Source: Bacillus sp. AFS041924
Lineage (GTDB): Bacteria; Bacillota; Bacilli; Bacillales; Bacillaceae_G
Reading direction: 5' to 3'
DNA length: 53,725 nucleotides
Assembly: GCF_002577195.1 (NCBI RefSeq)
Contig: NZ_NULG01000125.1
Location: 1-53,725, forward strand
Shown: positions 25,447 to 34,714 of the stretch, in pieces
Numbering within the stretch: position 1 is the stretch's first letter
Layout of the letters: the number at the start of each line of letters is the position of its first letter
Notes under the pieces: generated by a model
What the model was told of the DNA's origin: nothing
Seen by the model: only the letters and a program-made list of their open reading frames with translations
The model's database searches: none
Made by a program: the position numbers and the translations under genes

Positions 25447-26345
25447 TTTGGTTGCTCCTTCCTTTTGTCTAATTCTTCTTTTAATAGCTGTGTTAGTACA
25501 TTTCCGATTATTTGACCTGCTGTTTTAGGAGCAACGATTCCTGGTAAACCTGGTGCTAATAAAGCCTTAATCCCTCTTTTTTCAGCATAACGAAAATCTG
25601 TTCCTCCAGGTTTAGATGCTAAATCAATAACAAGGGCATGTGGTTGAAGTTTTGAAATGACACTTGCTGTGACGATTAGAACAGGAACAGTGTTAATGAC
25701 AATATCAACATCTTTTAAGGCATCTTCAATATTCTTAAATTCAAAAGCTTCTAGACCCATTTCAACGATTCGAGCAATATGCTCAGATTTACGGGCACCT
25801 ACTTTAACTTTTGCACCTAAGCTATGAAAAGTCCTCGCTACACTCATTCCTGTACGACCTAAACCTAATACTGCTACTTTTGAATTATGAATTGTATATT
25901 CCGTATGTTGAATTACCATCATTATTGTACCTTCAACAGTCGGAATACTATTATAAATAGCTACATCGTCTCTTTCAAATAATTTTACTAACTTTCGATT
26001 TGAAGCCGCAACTATACTATCTAAGTATGAGTTACTTATCCCAGAATAGATCGTACAATGAGCAGGAGTTTTGTCTAAGATTTCTTTTGTCAGAACAACT
26101 TTTTCGTTTGAAAAAATTGTATCCACTACTCCCTCGATATTCGTACCTGGTACAGGTAGAAGTATCGCATCTAGATCTTCAAAGTCTGCATCTGCCATTA
26201 ATTCTTTAGATGCACTTGTAAAACCACTATCTAATTGTTCAAATCCTATTAATGTTACCTTTGCGTCTAACTCTGTTAACTTCCGAATAACTTCCAGCTG
26301 TCTAGCATCTCCACCAATGACAGCAATATGCAAGCCAGTTAACAT
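25443..26345 (-). CDS. dpaA: Dipicolinate synthase subunit A (SpoVFA)
   Basis: This 300-residue protein has two Rossmann-type halves. The N-terminal half starts IAVIGGDARQLEVIRKL (residues ~8-24). The C-terminal half carries the NAD(P) motif VAVLGLGRTGMSVARTF near 158-174, with SKPGGTDFRYAEKRGIKALLAPGLPG toward the end. It is typical SpoVFA, which with DpaB makes the spore chelator dipicolinate. A sigma-K-type promoter lies about 86 bases upstream and AAGGTG precedes the ATG. ymxH, which in B. subtilis sits between mlpA and spoVFA, is absent here. Confidence 0.96.
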   Translation of the reverse strand: MLTGLHIAVIGGDARQLEVIRKLTELDAKVTLIGFEQLDSGFTSASKELMADADFEDLDAILLPVPGTNIEGVVDTIFSNEKVVLTKEILDKTPAHCTIYSGISNSYLDSIVAASNRKLVKLFERDDVAIYNSIPTVEGTIMMVIQHTEYTIHNSKVAVLGLGRTGMSVARTFHSLGAKVKVGARKSEHIARIVEMGLEAFEFKNIEDALKDVDIVINTVPVLIVTASVISKLQPHALVIDLASKPGGTDFRYAEKRGIKALLAPGLPGIVAPKTAGQIIGNVLTQLLKEELDKRKEQPK

Positions 26346-26430
26346 GCAGCATTCACCTTCTTTACATCACTATGGTAAATGGAAATTAATCTCTGTAAGC
26401 AGGACTACCGCCTAACATCTTTCTCCTAAA

Positions 26431-26458
26431 TATCTTATGAATCTTCCTTTGCATTGGT
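26431..26458 (-). promoter_or_regulatory. Sigma-K-type promoter for dpaA-dpaB
   Basis: On the minus strand AC (26457-26458), 17 bases and CATAAGATA (26431-26439) fit the mother-cell sigma-K pattern AC-N16/17-CATAnnnTA exactly. spoVF is a known sigma-K operon in B. subtilis. Confidence 0.75.
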
Positions 26459-26559
26459 GAAGGTTCTTTCTAAAATTAAAGCCCAGTAATAAAAAAGTAT
26501 TGAAAACTATGTCATTTACGTTTTTTCTTAATTTTTTTCAGCTACTTAAAACGTGAAAA

Positions 26560-26586
26560 AGAGGCTCCTTATCAAAAAGGACCCTC
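26560..26586 (-). terminator. Terminator after mlpA
   Basis: AGAGGgTCCT / AGGAgCCTCT stem followed on the minus strand by TTTTTC, 13 bases past the mlpA stop. It isolates dpaA from mlpA transcription. Confidence 0.85.
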
Positions 26587-26599
26587 TAACTTTTTAATC

Positions 26600-27841
26600 T
26601 TACTGTTTTAAATTTGATGGAATTACTCCATCTGGACTTACTAATGCTACTGCATAGTCGTCAGTAAATACAAATTTTGCAATATCGTTTACTTTATCAA
26701 TTGTAACTTCATCTATTAACTGAATAACTTCATCTAAAGAACGGTGTTTTCCTAGCATTAATTCATTTTTACCATTTCGGCTCATTCTGCTATTTGTGCT
26801 TTCTAAGCCTAACATTAAATTACCTTTTAATTGCTCTTTACAGTTATTTAATTCTTTTTCTGTTATCCCTTCAGCCTTTAATATGTTTAAAGTTTCTTGG
26901 ATTGTTTCAAATAATTGATTTACTTGGCTTTTTCCAGTACCTGCATAAATGGCAACTGTTCCGCTGTCTTGATATGCAGAATGATAAGAGAATACTGAAT
27001 ATGCTAGCCCTCTTTGTTCTCGAACATCTTGGAATAATCGGCTACTCATACTGCCACCAAGTATATTATTTAATGCAATTAATGGATATAAGTCACTATG
27101 ACCAAGTTCAAGACCTCTATATCCAACACAAAGATGTGCTTGCTCTGTTTCTTTTTTACGTGAAATTTGTCCATTATGAATCGTAGGGATTCCGAAGCTT
27201 ATTTCTTTCTTTTTCCCTTCATAAGTTCCAAATAAATCTTCAACTCGTTGAATAAAAGATTCATCAATATTACCCGCAATCGAAATTACGACTTGATCAG
27301 GTGTATAAAAATCCTTCATGTATTGGCGTAAAGTGTCACCGTTAAAAGATTTTAATGTATCTTCTGTACCTAATATCGGATAACCTAATGGATGATTTTC
27401 ATACATCACTTTACTTAATAAATCATGTACTAAATCATCTGGTGTATCATCATACATTTTAATTTCTTCAAGAACTACATTTTTTTCTTTTTCTAATTCA
27501 CCCTCATCAAAAGTTGAATTAAAAAACATATCTCCTAAAACCTCTAAAGCATAATCAGCATGAGTATCTAACACTTTAGCGTAATAACAAGTATATTCTT
27601 TTGAAGTAAATGCATTTACTTGTCCGCCGATTGAATCGAAACTTTCTGCAATTTCTTTAGCATTTCGAGTTTTAGTACCTTTAAAGAACATGTGCTCAAG
27701 AAAATGTGAAACACCATTTAGTTCTGGTGTTTCATTGTATGAACCTGTTTTTATCCAAACACCCAGTGCAACTGAACGGACAGTTGAAATATTTTCAATT
27801 ACTACTCTGACTCCATTTTTACAAGTATGTCGTACAATCAT
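26600..27841 (-). CDS. mlpA: M16 zinc protease MlpA (YmxG)
   Basis: This 413-residue mitochondrial processing peptidase-like enzyme has the HxxEH motif HFLEH at residues 46-50 and the third metal ligand in the EKNVVLEEIKMYED region. The C-terminal half contains the second M16 lobe (NILGGSMSSRLFQDVREQRGLAYSV). Length and locus match B. subtilis MlpA/YmxG, an uncharacterised or little-studied soluble peptidase. GGAGG precedes the ATG. It follows ylxY by about 100 bases and ends at its own terminator. Confidence 0.94.
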   Translation of the reverse strand: MIVRHTCKNGVRVVIENISTVRSVALGVWIKTGSYNETPELNGVSHFLEHMFFKGTKTRNAKEIAESFDSIGGQVNAFTSKEYTCYYAKVLDTHADYALEVLGDMFFNSTFDEGELEKEKNVVLEEIKMYDDTPDDLVHDLLSKVMYENHPLGYPILGTEDTLKSFNGDTLRQYMKDFYTPDQVVISIAGNIDESFIQRVEDLFGTYEGKKKEISFGIPTIHNGQISRKKETEQAHLCVGYRGLELGHSDLYPLIALNNILGGSMSSRLFQDVREQRGLAYSVFSYHSAYQDSGTVAIYAGTGKSQVNQLFETIQETLNILKAEGITEKELNNCKEQLKGNLMLGLESTNSRMSRNGKNELMLGKHRSLDEVIQLIDEVTIDKVNDIAKFVFTDDYAVALVSPDGVIPSNLKQ

Positions 27842-27942
27842 GTAATGCCTCCTATGTATACACCATCTATTTACACTATTGTAATAAGATTGAAATATTT
27901 AACTATATTTTACAATCATCTTAACAAAGCTGAATGCAAATG

Positions 27943-28923
27943 TCATTTGTTTTCAACTTTTTTAATTATATCGTACCGTTTTTCATCTAATAAAGTTGAA
28001 ATATTTACAACTCTTCGACCTGATGCCTCTATTTTTGTAATTAATTCATCAAGTGCATCAGCTGTTGGTTTCGTTGGATGCATAAGAACGATCGTACCAT
28101 TTCCTACTTTTTTCATAACCCGATTAATAATGACTTCTCTTGGCGGTTTCTGCCAATCAATCGTATCAGCTGTCCACATGATTGTTTTTAACCCTAAACT
28201 TGAAGCTATTTTTACAACTTCATCTCGATAGCTACCGCTTGGAGGAGCAAACCATTCAACTTTTTGATCGGTTGTAGCTAATATGACTGAATTTGTTTCC
28301 ATTATTTCATTTCTTATTTCCTGACTACCTAATCTTGCCATATCAGGATGTGAATAAGAATGGTTCCCAACTTCTTGGTCTGCAGCAGTGATTAATTGAG
28401 CAATGGTTGGATTATTTTTAACCCATCTACCTTCGAGAAAGAATGTTGCTTTTGCATTGTGCTTTTTTAATACTTCTAACATTTTCGGGACATATTCATT
28501 TCCCCACGCAACATTTATTGTAAACGCTACCATTGGTTTTTCTGGATTCCCTTTATACACGGGTGATGGAGGTAAATCTTTTAAGTGAATTTTAGGAGAA
28601 ACTTCTTTAATAACAAGTTTATCCTGGTCAAACTTGCCTTTTGATTTCATTTTCTTATATGATGCGTCAATATCAACTGATAAGCCGTTATAACCGGGAA
28701 TAGCCTTCCATACTGAGTCCAAATAAGCATCTTTTGGGGGAATTTCGTATGATGGCGCTTTCGATTTGATTTCATCATATAAACCATTAGTTTTCGCTGT
28801 AACAAACGAAGACTTCTCAGTTAAGTTCCTTACATATTGATTCGTATACTGATTTCTAACGACTAAAATTGCTAGAAATAATGCCATAACGAATGCTAAG
28901 ACTTTTAACCGACTTCTACTCAT
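27943..28923 (-). CDS. ylxY: Polysaccharide deacetylase-like membrane protein YlxY
   Basis: This 326-residue protein has one N-terminal membrane anchor (residues ~7-22) and an extracellular NodB-type domain from about residue 130. The motif that normally supplies catalytic Asp (TFDDG) reads AFTINVAWGNEY, so the general base and one metal ligand are missing. HSYSHPD (metal histidines), the FAPPSGSY arginine-motif region and VLMHPTKPT remain. As I recall, B. subtilis YlxY shows the same replacement, so this is a family trait and the protein may bind rather than deacetylate sugar polymers. GGAGGGTG precedes the ATG. Confidence 0.9.
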   Translation of the reverse strand: MSRSRLKVLAFVMALFLAILVVRNQYTNQYVRNLTEKSSFVTAKTNGLYDEIKSKAPSYEIPPKDAYLDSVWKAIPGYNGLSVDIDASYKKMKSKGKFDQDKLVIKEVSPKIHLKDLPPSPVYKGNPEKPMVAFTINVAWGNEYVPKMLEVLKKHNAKATFFLEGRWVKNNPTIAQLITAADQEVGNHSYSHPDMARLGSQEIRNEIMETNSVILATTDQKVEWFAPPSGSYRDEVVKIASSLGLKTIMWTADTIDWQKPPREVIINRVMKKVGNGTIVLMHPTKPTADALDELITKIEASGRRVVNISTLLDEKRYDIIKKVENK

Positions 28924-29125
28924 TTCCTAAACACCCTCCTACTAGAAGGAATATGATATTTTTTTATTAAATAGAACAAGCTTTCTACAAAATTATGCAA
29001 GATCCAGTTAGCTAAATACTAATTAATTTGGTAATTTCTAGTTCTACTTTCCTTATTGTAACCAAAAAAAATTTAGACACACATTTAATTCAGGAAAATA
29101 TAAGGGAGATTTGGTTTGGGAACTA

Positions 29126-29167
29126 AAAAAACAACAGACTCACTTATTAATGTGCCTGTTGTTTTTT
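29126..29167. terminator. Terminator after pnp
   Basis: AAAAAACAACAG / CTGTTGTTTTTT with an inner CAC/GTG pairing, 33 bases past the pnp stop. T runs on both strands. Confidence 0.9.
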
Positions 29168-29199
29168 ATTGTTATGGAAAGACAAACATCTTCCCTTAT

Positions 29200-31314
29200 T
29201 TAGTTTTGCTCAGCTTTTTCTTTTTGTTCTTTTAATACTGCTTTGCGTGATAGGTTTACACGGCCTTGTTTGTCAATTTCAGTTACTTTTACAAGGATTT
29301 CGTCACCAAGTGATAAGACGTCTTCTACTTTTCCTACACGTTCTTCTGCAAGTTCAGAAATATGAACTAAGCCATCTTTCCCTGCAAAAATTTCAACGAA
29401 TGCACCGAATTTTTCAATTCGTTTTACTTTACCCATGTATAATTGACCGACTTCAACTTCACGTACAAGATCTTCAATAATTTGTTTTGCACGTTCGTTC
29501 ATTGGTTGATCTACAGATGAAATAAATACTGTTCCATCTTGTTCAATATCAATTTTTACGCCTGTTTCTTCAATAATTTTATTGATTTGTTTTCCACCAG
29601 GTCCGATTACATCTTTAATCTTTTCTGGATTAATTGTCATCATTAAGATTTTTGGAGCAAACTCAGATAATGTTGTTCTTGGCTCGCTAATAGTTGCAAG
29701 CATAGAGTCAAGAATTTGCATACGTCCAATTTTTGCTTGTTCTAATGCTTCTTTTAAAATTTGTTCTGATAGACCTTCAATTTTAATGTCCATTTGAAGT
29801 GCAGTTACACCTTTAGCTGTACCTGCTACTTTAAAGTCCATATCTCCTAGGTGATCTTCCATCCCTTGAATATCTGTAAGAACTGAATAATGTTCTCCAG
29901 ATTTGATTAATCCCATAGCAATACCAGCAACCGGTGCTTTAATTGGTACACCAGCATCCATCATTGCTAGCGTACTTGCACAAATACTTGCTTGTGAAGT
30001 TGAACCATTTGATTCAAGTACTTCAGATACAAGGCGGATTGTATATGGGAAGTCTTTTTGATCTGGAATACTTGGCTCAAGTGCTCTTTCGCCTAGTGCT
30101 CCATGTCCAATTTCACGGCGACCTGGTCCACGAATTGGTCCTGTTTCACCTACACTAAATTGTGGGAAATTGTAATGATGCATAAATCGTTTTGACTCTT
30201 CAATGCCTAATCCATCAAGGATTTGTACGTCACCTAGTGCACCTAATGTACAAATGCTTAACGCTTGAGTTTGTCCACGAGTGAATAATCCAGAACCATG
30301 TGTACGTGGTAATAATCCAACTTGTGATGATAATGGACGGATTTCATCTAATTTTCTTCCGTCTGGACGAACTTTTTCAACTGTAATTAATCGGCGCACT
30401 TCTTCTTTTACAAGCATTGAAAGGATTTCTTTAACTTGTCCAATTGTCTCTTCGCCCGCTTCATTTTCTTCAAACTGTTGAACAACTCGTTCTTTTACTA
30501 CATTAATCGCATCTTCGCGAGCATGTTTTTCATGAACTTGAATTGCTGCGTTTAATTCTTCTTCACAAATTTCGCGAATTTGTTTTTCTAATTCCACATT
30601 AATTTCATGAAGTTGAATTTCCATTTTTTCTTTACCAATTTTAGCTACTATTTCTTCTTGGAAAGCAATTAATTTTTTAATTTCTTCATGACCAAACATG
30701 ATTGCTTCAAGCATCACTTCTTCTGGTACTTCGTTAGCTCCTGCTTCAACCATGTTTATTGCATCTTTCGTTCCAGCTACTGTTAAATTAATGTCACTGT
30801 TTTCAGCTTGTTCAACAGTTGGATTAATAATAAATTCGCCGTTTATACGTCCGACTACTACTCCAGCAATTGGTCCGTTAAAAGGAATGTCAGAAACACA
30901 TAGAGCTAATGAACTACCAAACATAGCAGCCATTTCTGATGAACAATCTTGGTCGACACTCATTACCATACTGATTACTTGTACTTCATTACGGAATCCA
31001 TCAGCAAATAATGGTCGAATTGGGCGGTCAATTAAACGACTCGCTAATATTGCTTTTTCACTTGGTCTACCTTCACGTTTAATAAAACCACCAGGAATTT
31101 TACCTACTGCATATAAACGCTCTTCGTAATTTACTGTTAATGGGAAAAAGCTAACTTTTTTAGGTTCCTTTGATGCAGTTGCTGTTGCTAATACGACTGT
31201 ATCTTCGTATCTTACTAAAACTGCTCCATTTGCTTGCTTTGCTAATTGTCCTACTTCAACAGTAAGAGTTTTACCCGCAAGCTGCGTGGAAAAAACGTGC
31301 TTTTGTTGTTCCAT
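29200..31314 (-). CDS. pnp: Polynucleotide phosphorylase
   Basis: This 704-residue 3'-5' exoribonuclease of the degradosome has two RNase PH domains (first from ~residue 10 to 140, second from ~315 to 540, containing [17 protein letters not shown]), an alpha-helical linker, a KH domain ([20 protein letters not shown] near 565-585) and a terminal S1 domain ([21 protein letters not shown]). Length equals that of the Bacillus enzyme. It follows rpsO after 230 bases and the rpsO terminator, the conserved order. GAGAGGGG lies about eleven bases before the ATG. Confidence 0.98.
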   Translation of the reverse strand: MEQQKHVFSTQLAGKTLTVEVGQLAKQANGAVLVRYEDTVVLATATASKEPKKVSFFPLTVNYEERLYAVGKIPGGFIKREGRPSEKAILASRLIDRPIRPLFADGFRNEVQVISMVMSVDQDCSSEMAAMFGSSLALCVSDIPFNGPIAGVVVGRINGEFIINPTVEQAENSDINLTVAGTKDAINMVEAGANEVPEEVMLEAIMFGHEEIKKLIAFQEEIVAKIGKEKMEIQLHEINVELEKQIREICEEELNAAIQVHEKHAREDAINVVKERVVQQFEENEAGEETIGQVKEILSMLVKEEVRRLITVEKVRPDGRKLDEIRPLSSQVGLLPRTHGSGLFTRGQTQALSICTLGALGDVQILDGLGIEESKRFMHHYNFPQFSVGETGPIRGPGRREIGHGALGERALEPSIPDQKDFPYTIRLVSEVLESNGSTSQASICASTLAMMDAGVPIKAPVAGIAMGLIKSGEHYSVLTDIQGMEDHLGDMDFKVAGTAKGVTALQMDIKIEGLSEQILKEALEQAKIGRMQILDSMLATISEPRTTLSEFAPKILMMTINPEKIKDVIGPGGKQINKIIEETGVKIDIEQDGTVFISSVDQPMNERAKQIIEDLVREVEVGQLYMGKVKRIEKFGAFVEIFAGKDGLVHISELAEERVGKVEDVLSLGDEILVKVTEIDKQGRVNLSRKAVLKEQKEKAEQN

Positions 31315-31492
31315 ATGGTATAAATACCCCTCTCTAATTTACAATTCAAAGCCTAAATTATTATGTAAAAAAATCGTATATTCTCTATTATCTCCTATGT
31401 TTAGTAAAGAAATCAACTAACGTGAAAAAGAGAATAAATATTTATAAATTTAAATCTCAATTGTTCACTAATTTCAAAATCGATATGTATAA

Positions 31493-31520
31493 GAAAAAGC
31501 GGGAAGAATCCCGCTTTTTC
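31493..31520 (-). terminator. Terminator after rpsO
   Basis: GAAAAAGCGGGA / TCCCGCTTTTTC perfect 12-bp stem with a 4-base loop, 27 bases past the rpsO stop. Confidence 0.92.
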
Positions 31521-31546
31521 TAAAAGTATCAAATTAATACTCGAAA

Positions 31547-31816
31547 TTAACGACGTAAACCTAATTTGTTAATTAATTCACGGTAACGAGTAATGTCTTT
31601 GTTACGTAAGTAGTTTAGTAAGTTACGACGCTTACCAACCATTTTTAATAAACCACGACGAGAGTGGTGATCTTTTTTGTGAGTACGTAAGTGCCCATTT
31701 AAAGAGTTAATGTTTTCAGTTAAAACTGCAATTTGAACTTCTGGAGAACCAGTATCGTTTGCATGAGTTTTGTAAGTGCTGATGATTTCGTTTTTACGTT
31801 CTTGAGTTAATGCCAT
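31547..31816 (-). CDS. rpsO: 30S ribosomal protein S15
   Basis: This 89-residue protein of exact family length starts with [15 protein letters not shown] and contains the 16S three-way-junction binding residues in [34 protein letters not shown]. It is a primary binder of the 16S central domain. TGAGGTG precedes the ATG. Its 135-base leader carries a promoter and two hairpins consistent with S15 feedback control. Confidence 0.98.
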   Translation of the reverse strand: MALTQERKNEIISTYKTHANDTGSPEVQIAVLTENINSLNGHLRTHKKDHHSRRGLLKMVGKRRNLLNYLRNKDITRYRELINKLGLRR

Positions 31817-31852
31817 GTTTTTTCACCTCATAAAATTATTGTTGAACACCTA

Positions 31853-31890
31853 TCACCTAGCAGTCGTCGGTGAATCGATTTGCCAAGCAA
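31853..31890 (-). promoter_or_regulatory. Leader hairpins upstream of rpsO, possible S15 autoregulatory site
   Basis: Two small stems, TCACC/GGTGA (31853-31873) and TTGC/GCAA (31880-31890), lie between the promoter and the ribosome site. S15 represses its own mRNA through a leader structure in Geobacillus. The exact fold here is not established. Confidence 0.4.
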
Positions 31891-31912
31891 CGGTTTTTCA
31901 AATACGTTATTA

Positions 31913-31941
31913 AGTTTACATTGTTTTAATAATAAAAGCAA
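31913..31941 (-). promoter_or_regulatory. Promoter for rpsO
   Basis: On the minus strand TTGCTT (31936-31941), a 17-base spacer and TAAACT (31913-31918), about 100 bases upstream of the rpsO start. Confidence 0.55.
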
Positions 31942-31951
31942 GTCTTCTAAA

Positions 31952-32896
31952 TTAGTTATTTAGAAAATAACTTTTTACAGTTTCACGATCTTTTTGTAAT
32001 TGATCGATTAATTCATTTATTCCATTAAACTTCTTTTCATCACGAATTCTTGCGTACCAAAAAATTTCAACTTCTTTTCCGTAAATATCTTCATTAAAAT
32101 CAAAAATATTTACTTCAATTGTTTGTTTTTGGAACTCATGATAAAAAGTTGGTTTGTATCCAATATTACACATACCTTCATATAATTCACCGTTCACAAT
32201 ACACTTCACAGCATAAACGCCTACTGAAGGTAATGCATACGGGATGGAAACTGAAATATTAGCAGTTGGAAAACCAATCGTTCTACCGCGTTTATCTCCA
32301 TCTACAACTATTCCTTTAATTTGATACTGTCTGCCAAGTAAATGAGTGGCTTCTTCCATTTCACCAGCTTTTATTGCTTCTCTAATTCGAGTTGAGCTTA
32401 CTTTTTCATCATCTAAAATGAATTTAGAAACAGTTGATTGAGTAAATTCACCTCTAGCATGAAATGGTAATGATTCCATATTGCCTTTACCATATTTACC
32501 GAATGAAAAATCAAATCCAGCAACAACATGTTTAGCATTTAAAGAAATAATATATTGATCGACAAATTCTTGTGGTAGGAGATTTGCAAATTCCTCTGAA
32601 AATTCAACAACAAATAATTGGTCTACACAAAGTTTCTCCATCCACTTCACTTTTAGTTCCAAAGGGGTCAAATAAGAAATCGCGTCGTCGCGATTCCCTA
32701 GAATTGCTGATGGATGAGGGTCGAATGTCATTACTGATAATAATAATCCTTTTTCATCCGCAATTTCTTTGGCAGTTTTTATGACTTGTTGATGTCCTTT
32801 ATGTACTCCATCAAAAAAGCCAAGCGCTAAGACCGTTTCTTTATAATCTTCTTTTTTTATTGAATGAGGATGGGTGATTTTTATTATTTTTGTCAT
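31952..32896 (-). CDS. ribF: Bifunctional riboflavin kinase / FAD synthetase
   Basis: This enzyme of about 314 residues makes FMN from riboflavin and then FAD. The N-terminal nucleotidyltransferase domain has LGFFDGVHKGHQQVI near residues 22-36 and the SSTRIREAI motif near 160. The C-terminal riboflavin kinase domain has GRTIGFPTANI near 195 and PSVGVYAV. The frame is open to 32944, but AAAAGGTG lies before the ATG at 32894-32896 (MTKIIKITHPHS), which fits the family start. It is the last gene of the infB-rbfA-truB-ribF group. Confidence 0.95.
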   Translation of the reverse strand: MTKIIKITHPHSIKKEDYKETVLALGFFDGVHKGHQQVIKTAKEIADEKGLLLSVMTFDPHPSAILGNRDDAISYLTPLELKVKWMEKLCVDQLFVVEFSEEFANLLPQEFVDQYIISLNAKHVVAGFDFSFGKYGKGNMESLPFHARGEFTQSTVSKFILDDEKVSSTRIREAIKAGEMEEATHLLGRQYQIKGIVVDGDKRGRTIGFPTANISVSIPYALPSVGVYAVKCIVNGELYEGMCNIGYKPTFYHEFQKQTIEVNIFDFNEDIYGKEVEIFWYARIRDEKKFNGINELIDQLQKDRETVKSYFLNN

Positions 32897-32968
32897 ATTT
32901 ATCACCTTTTCTATAATCAAGTCTCTTTTCCCATTATAGAACAATGAATAAAATTTATATAGTTTTTT

Positions 32969-33880
32969 CTATTGGTTATGAAATACTCTTGTCGGTTTTA
33001 TTACTTTATTATTTTTAGGATTTGGGGTGTACATTGCAATAATCTTATTATTTTCATTGTATACTCCAATGAATTCCCCTTCTTTACAATTCATCTTATT
33101 TGGAAAAAAGCCACCATTAAAAACCTTTTCTTCCTCCTCTGAATTTACATTCAAACGTGGATATTCTCTTAGTGCTTGTTCCATTGTTAACATAACATGA
33201 TCAAGAGTAGATGACTCAGTAGCCTCTGCTAGCTCCTCTAACGTTACGCAATCATCAATTGTAAATGCACCAGCCTTCGTTCTAGTTAAATAAGACATAT
33301 GGGCAGGGAAACCTAAAATTTCACCCATTTGAACAGCTAAGGTTCTAATATATGTACCTTTACTACAAAACACTTCAAATTTAAAGGATATTGTATCACC
33401 TTCAAATAGTTCACGATCATCTAATAATACAATTTCATATATAGTAACTGTTCTAGTTGGTCGTTCGACTTCAATTCCAGCACGGGCATATTCATAAAGC
33501 TTTTTACCATTCACTTTAACAGCGGAGTACATTGGAGGGGTTTGCCTGATTTCACCAGTTAATTGATTTAATACAGTTAAAATTTCTTCACGAGTAATAA
33601 CTCGATTAACTTTTTTTTGTTCAATTATTTCTCCGTGTGCATCTTCTGTAGTAGTTGAAAAACCTAATGTAATCTCTCCAATATATTTTTTCCGATCATC
33701 AGTAAGATATGGTATTAGCTTTGTAGCTTCGCCTACACATATTGGTAGTACACCGGTTACTTCTGGATCAAGAGTACCCGTATGACCAACTTTTTTTGTC
33801 TTTAGGATCTTTCTAATTTTAAATACACAATCATGAGAAGTAAGACCCGCTGGTTTATTCAATGCTATTACGCCATTCAT
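32969..33880 (-). CDS. truB: tRNA pseudouridine-55 synthase TruB
   Basis: This 303-residue pseudouridine synthase modifies U55 of the T-loop in tRNAs. The start GVIALNKPAGLTSHD and the catalytic Asp in GHTGTLDPEVTGVLP (about residues 37-51) are diagnostic, and KYIGEITLG, YSAVKVNGKKLYEYAR and CSKGTYIRTLA follow. AGGTGAT lies upstream of the ATG. It is separated from rbfA by a terminator-like hairpin, so transcription may drop here. Confidence 0.96.
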   Translation of the reverse strand: MNGVIALNKPAGLTSHDCVFKIRKILKTKKVGHTGTLDPEVTGVLPICVGEATKLIPYLTDDRKKYIGEITLGFSTTTEDAHGEIIEQKKVNRVITREEILTVLNQLTGEIRQTPPMYSAVKVNGKKLYEYARAGIEVERPTRTVTIYEIVLLDDRELFEGDTISFKFEVFCSKGTYIRTLAVQMGEILGFPAHMSYLTRTKAGAFTIDDCVTLEELAEATESSTLDHVMLTMEQALREYPRLNVNSEEEEKVFNGGFFPNKMNCKEGEFIGVYNENNKIIAMYTPNPKNNKVIKPTRVFHNQ

Positions 33881-33917
33881 CTTATCACCTATTGTTTATT
33901 TTTTAGCATGATGAAAA

Positions 33918-33946
33918 ATGGATAGACGAATCACTCGCCTATCCAT
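33918..33946 (-). terminator. Terminator after rbfA
   Basis: ATGGATAG / CTATCCAT stem, extended by CGAG/CGTC-type pairing, followed on the minus strand by TTTTTCATC, six bases after the rbfA stop. Confidence 0.75.
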
Positions 33947-33951
33947 TCATA

Positions 33952-34299
33952 TCAGTTATTCTCTTTATTAATTTGAGTTAGCAACGTCTCAATTCGATTA
34001 CCATAATCGACTGATTCATCAAATTCAAAAATTAATTCTGGAGTCTTACGTAAACGAATACGTTGACCAATCTCAGAACGAATAAATCCTTTTGCTTTCG
34101 CTAATCCAATTAATGTATTTTGACGTTGTTCATCGTCACCTAATACTGAAATATAGACTTTAGCTTGTTGTAGGTCACCAGTTACTTGAACATCAGTAAC
34201 TGTTACGAAGCCGATTCTTGGGTCTTTAATTTTTCTACCAATGATCTCTCCAAGCTCTTTCTTCATTTGTTCCCCAACTCGATGTGCTCTAACTTTCAT
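33952..34299 (-). CDS. rbfA: Ribosome-binding factor A
   Basis: This 115-residue KH-fold protein matures the 30S subunit by acting on 16S helix 1 and is important in the cold. The N-terminal [17 protein letters not shown] and central [21 protein letters not shown] match the family over its whole length. GAGGTGAAAG precedes the ATG. In B. subtilis ylxP lies between infB and rbfA; here that space holds two repeats instead. Confidence 0.96.
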   Translation of the reverse strand: MKVRAHRVGEQMKKELGEIIGRKIKDPRIGFVTVTDVQVTGDLQQAKVYISVLGDDEQRQNTLIGLAKAKGFIRSEIGQRIRLRKTPELIFEFDESVDYGNRIETLLTQINKENN

Positions 34300-34461
34300 A
34301 CTTTCACCTCAATCTTACAAAGCAAAACAATACGTGCTTCCATACGATTAGTTTAACTAATTGTATAAATAATTATTTATTATGCTGAACTTATTCATTT
34401 GTGAAAAGTCCATATTTTTTAATTACCTATTCAAATCATCTTCTAAAAGAAGATAAAATGA

Positions 34462-34586
34462 TGTCTAGTTCCAAAAGCTAGCTCTTCGGTAATATTCCAA
34501 CTACTTTTGAAGTGGACAAACCACCACTTCTTCAAGTTGTTGGAGATATTCCCTTCAGAGCTGGGCAAGCTTTTTCCACTTTTCGT
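34462..34586. repeat. Palindromic intergenic repeat, copy 1
   Basis: This unit begins tgtctagttcca and ends ccacttttcgt. It folds on itself: CCAAAAGC with GCTTTTTCC at the base, GCTC/GAGC next, AATATTCC/GGAGATATT with one bulge, and GAAGTGG/CCACTTC at the tip. It is 125 bases long with no ORF. Bases 34300-34461 to its left are plain AT-rich leader. Confidence 0.85.
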
Positions 34587-34588
34587 AA

Positions 34589-34712
34589 TGTCTAGTTCCA
34601 GGCGTTAGCCCCTCGAGGTCATAAGCCCAATAGCAGTTAAGGTTTAAAACCAACCTTTTCTGCTATTGTTCTTATGCTTGTCGGGGCTGAGCAAACGCCT
34701 TCCACTTTTCGT
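34589..34712. repeat. Palindromic intergenic repeat, copy 2
   Basis: This second unit starts two bases after copy 1, with the same tgtctagttcca start and ccacttttcgt end. Its stem is GGCGTT/AACGCC, AGCCCC/GGGGCT, CATAAG/CTTATG, AGCAG/CTGCT and AAGGTT/AACCTT. Arm sequences differ from copy 1, but pairing is kept. It ends two bases before the infB stop and may also serve as the infB terminator. Confidence 0.87.
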
Positions 34713-34714
34713 TA

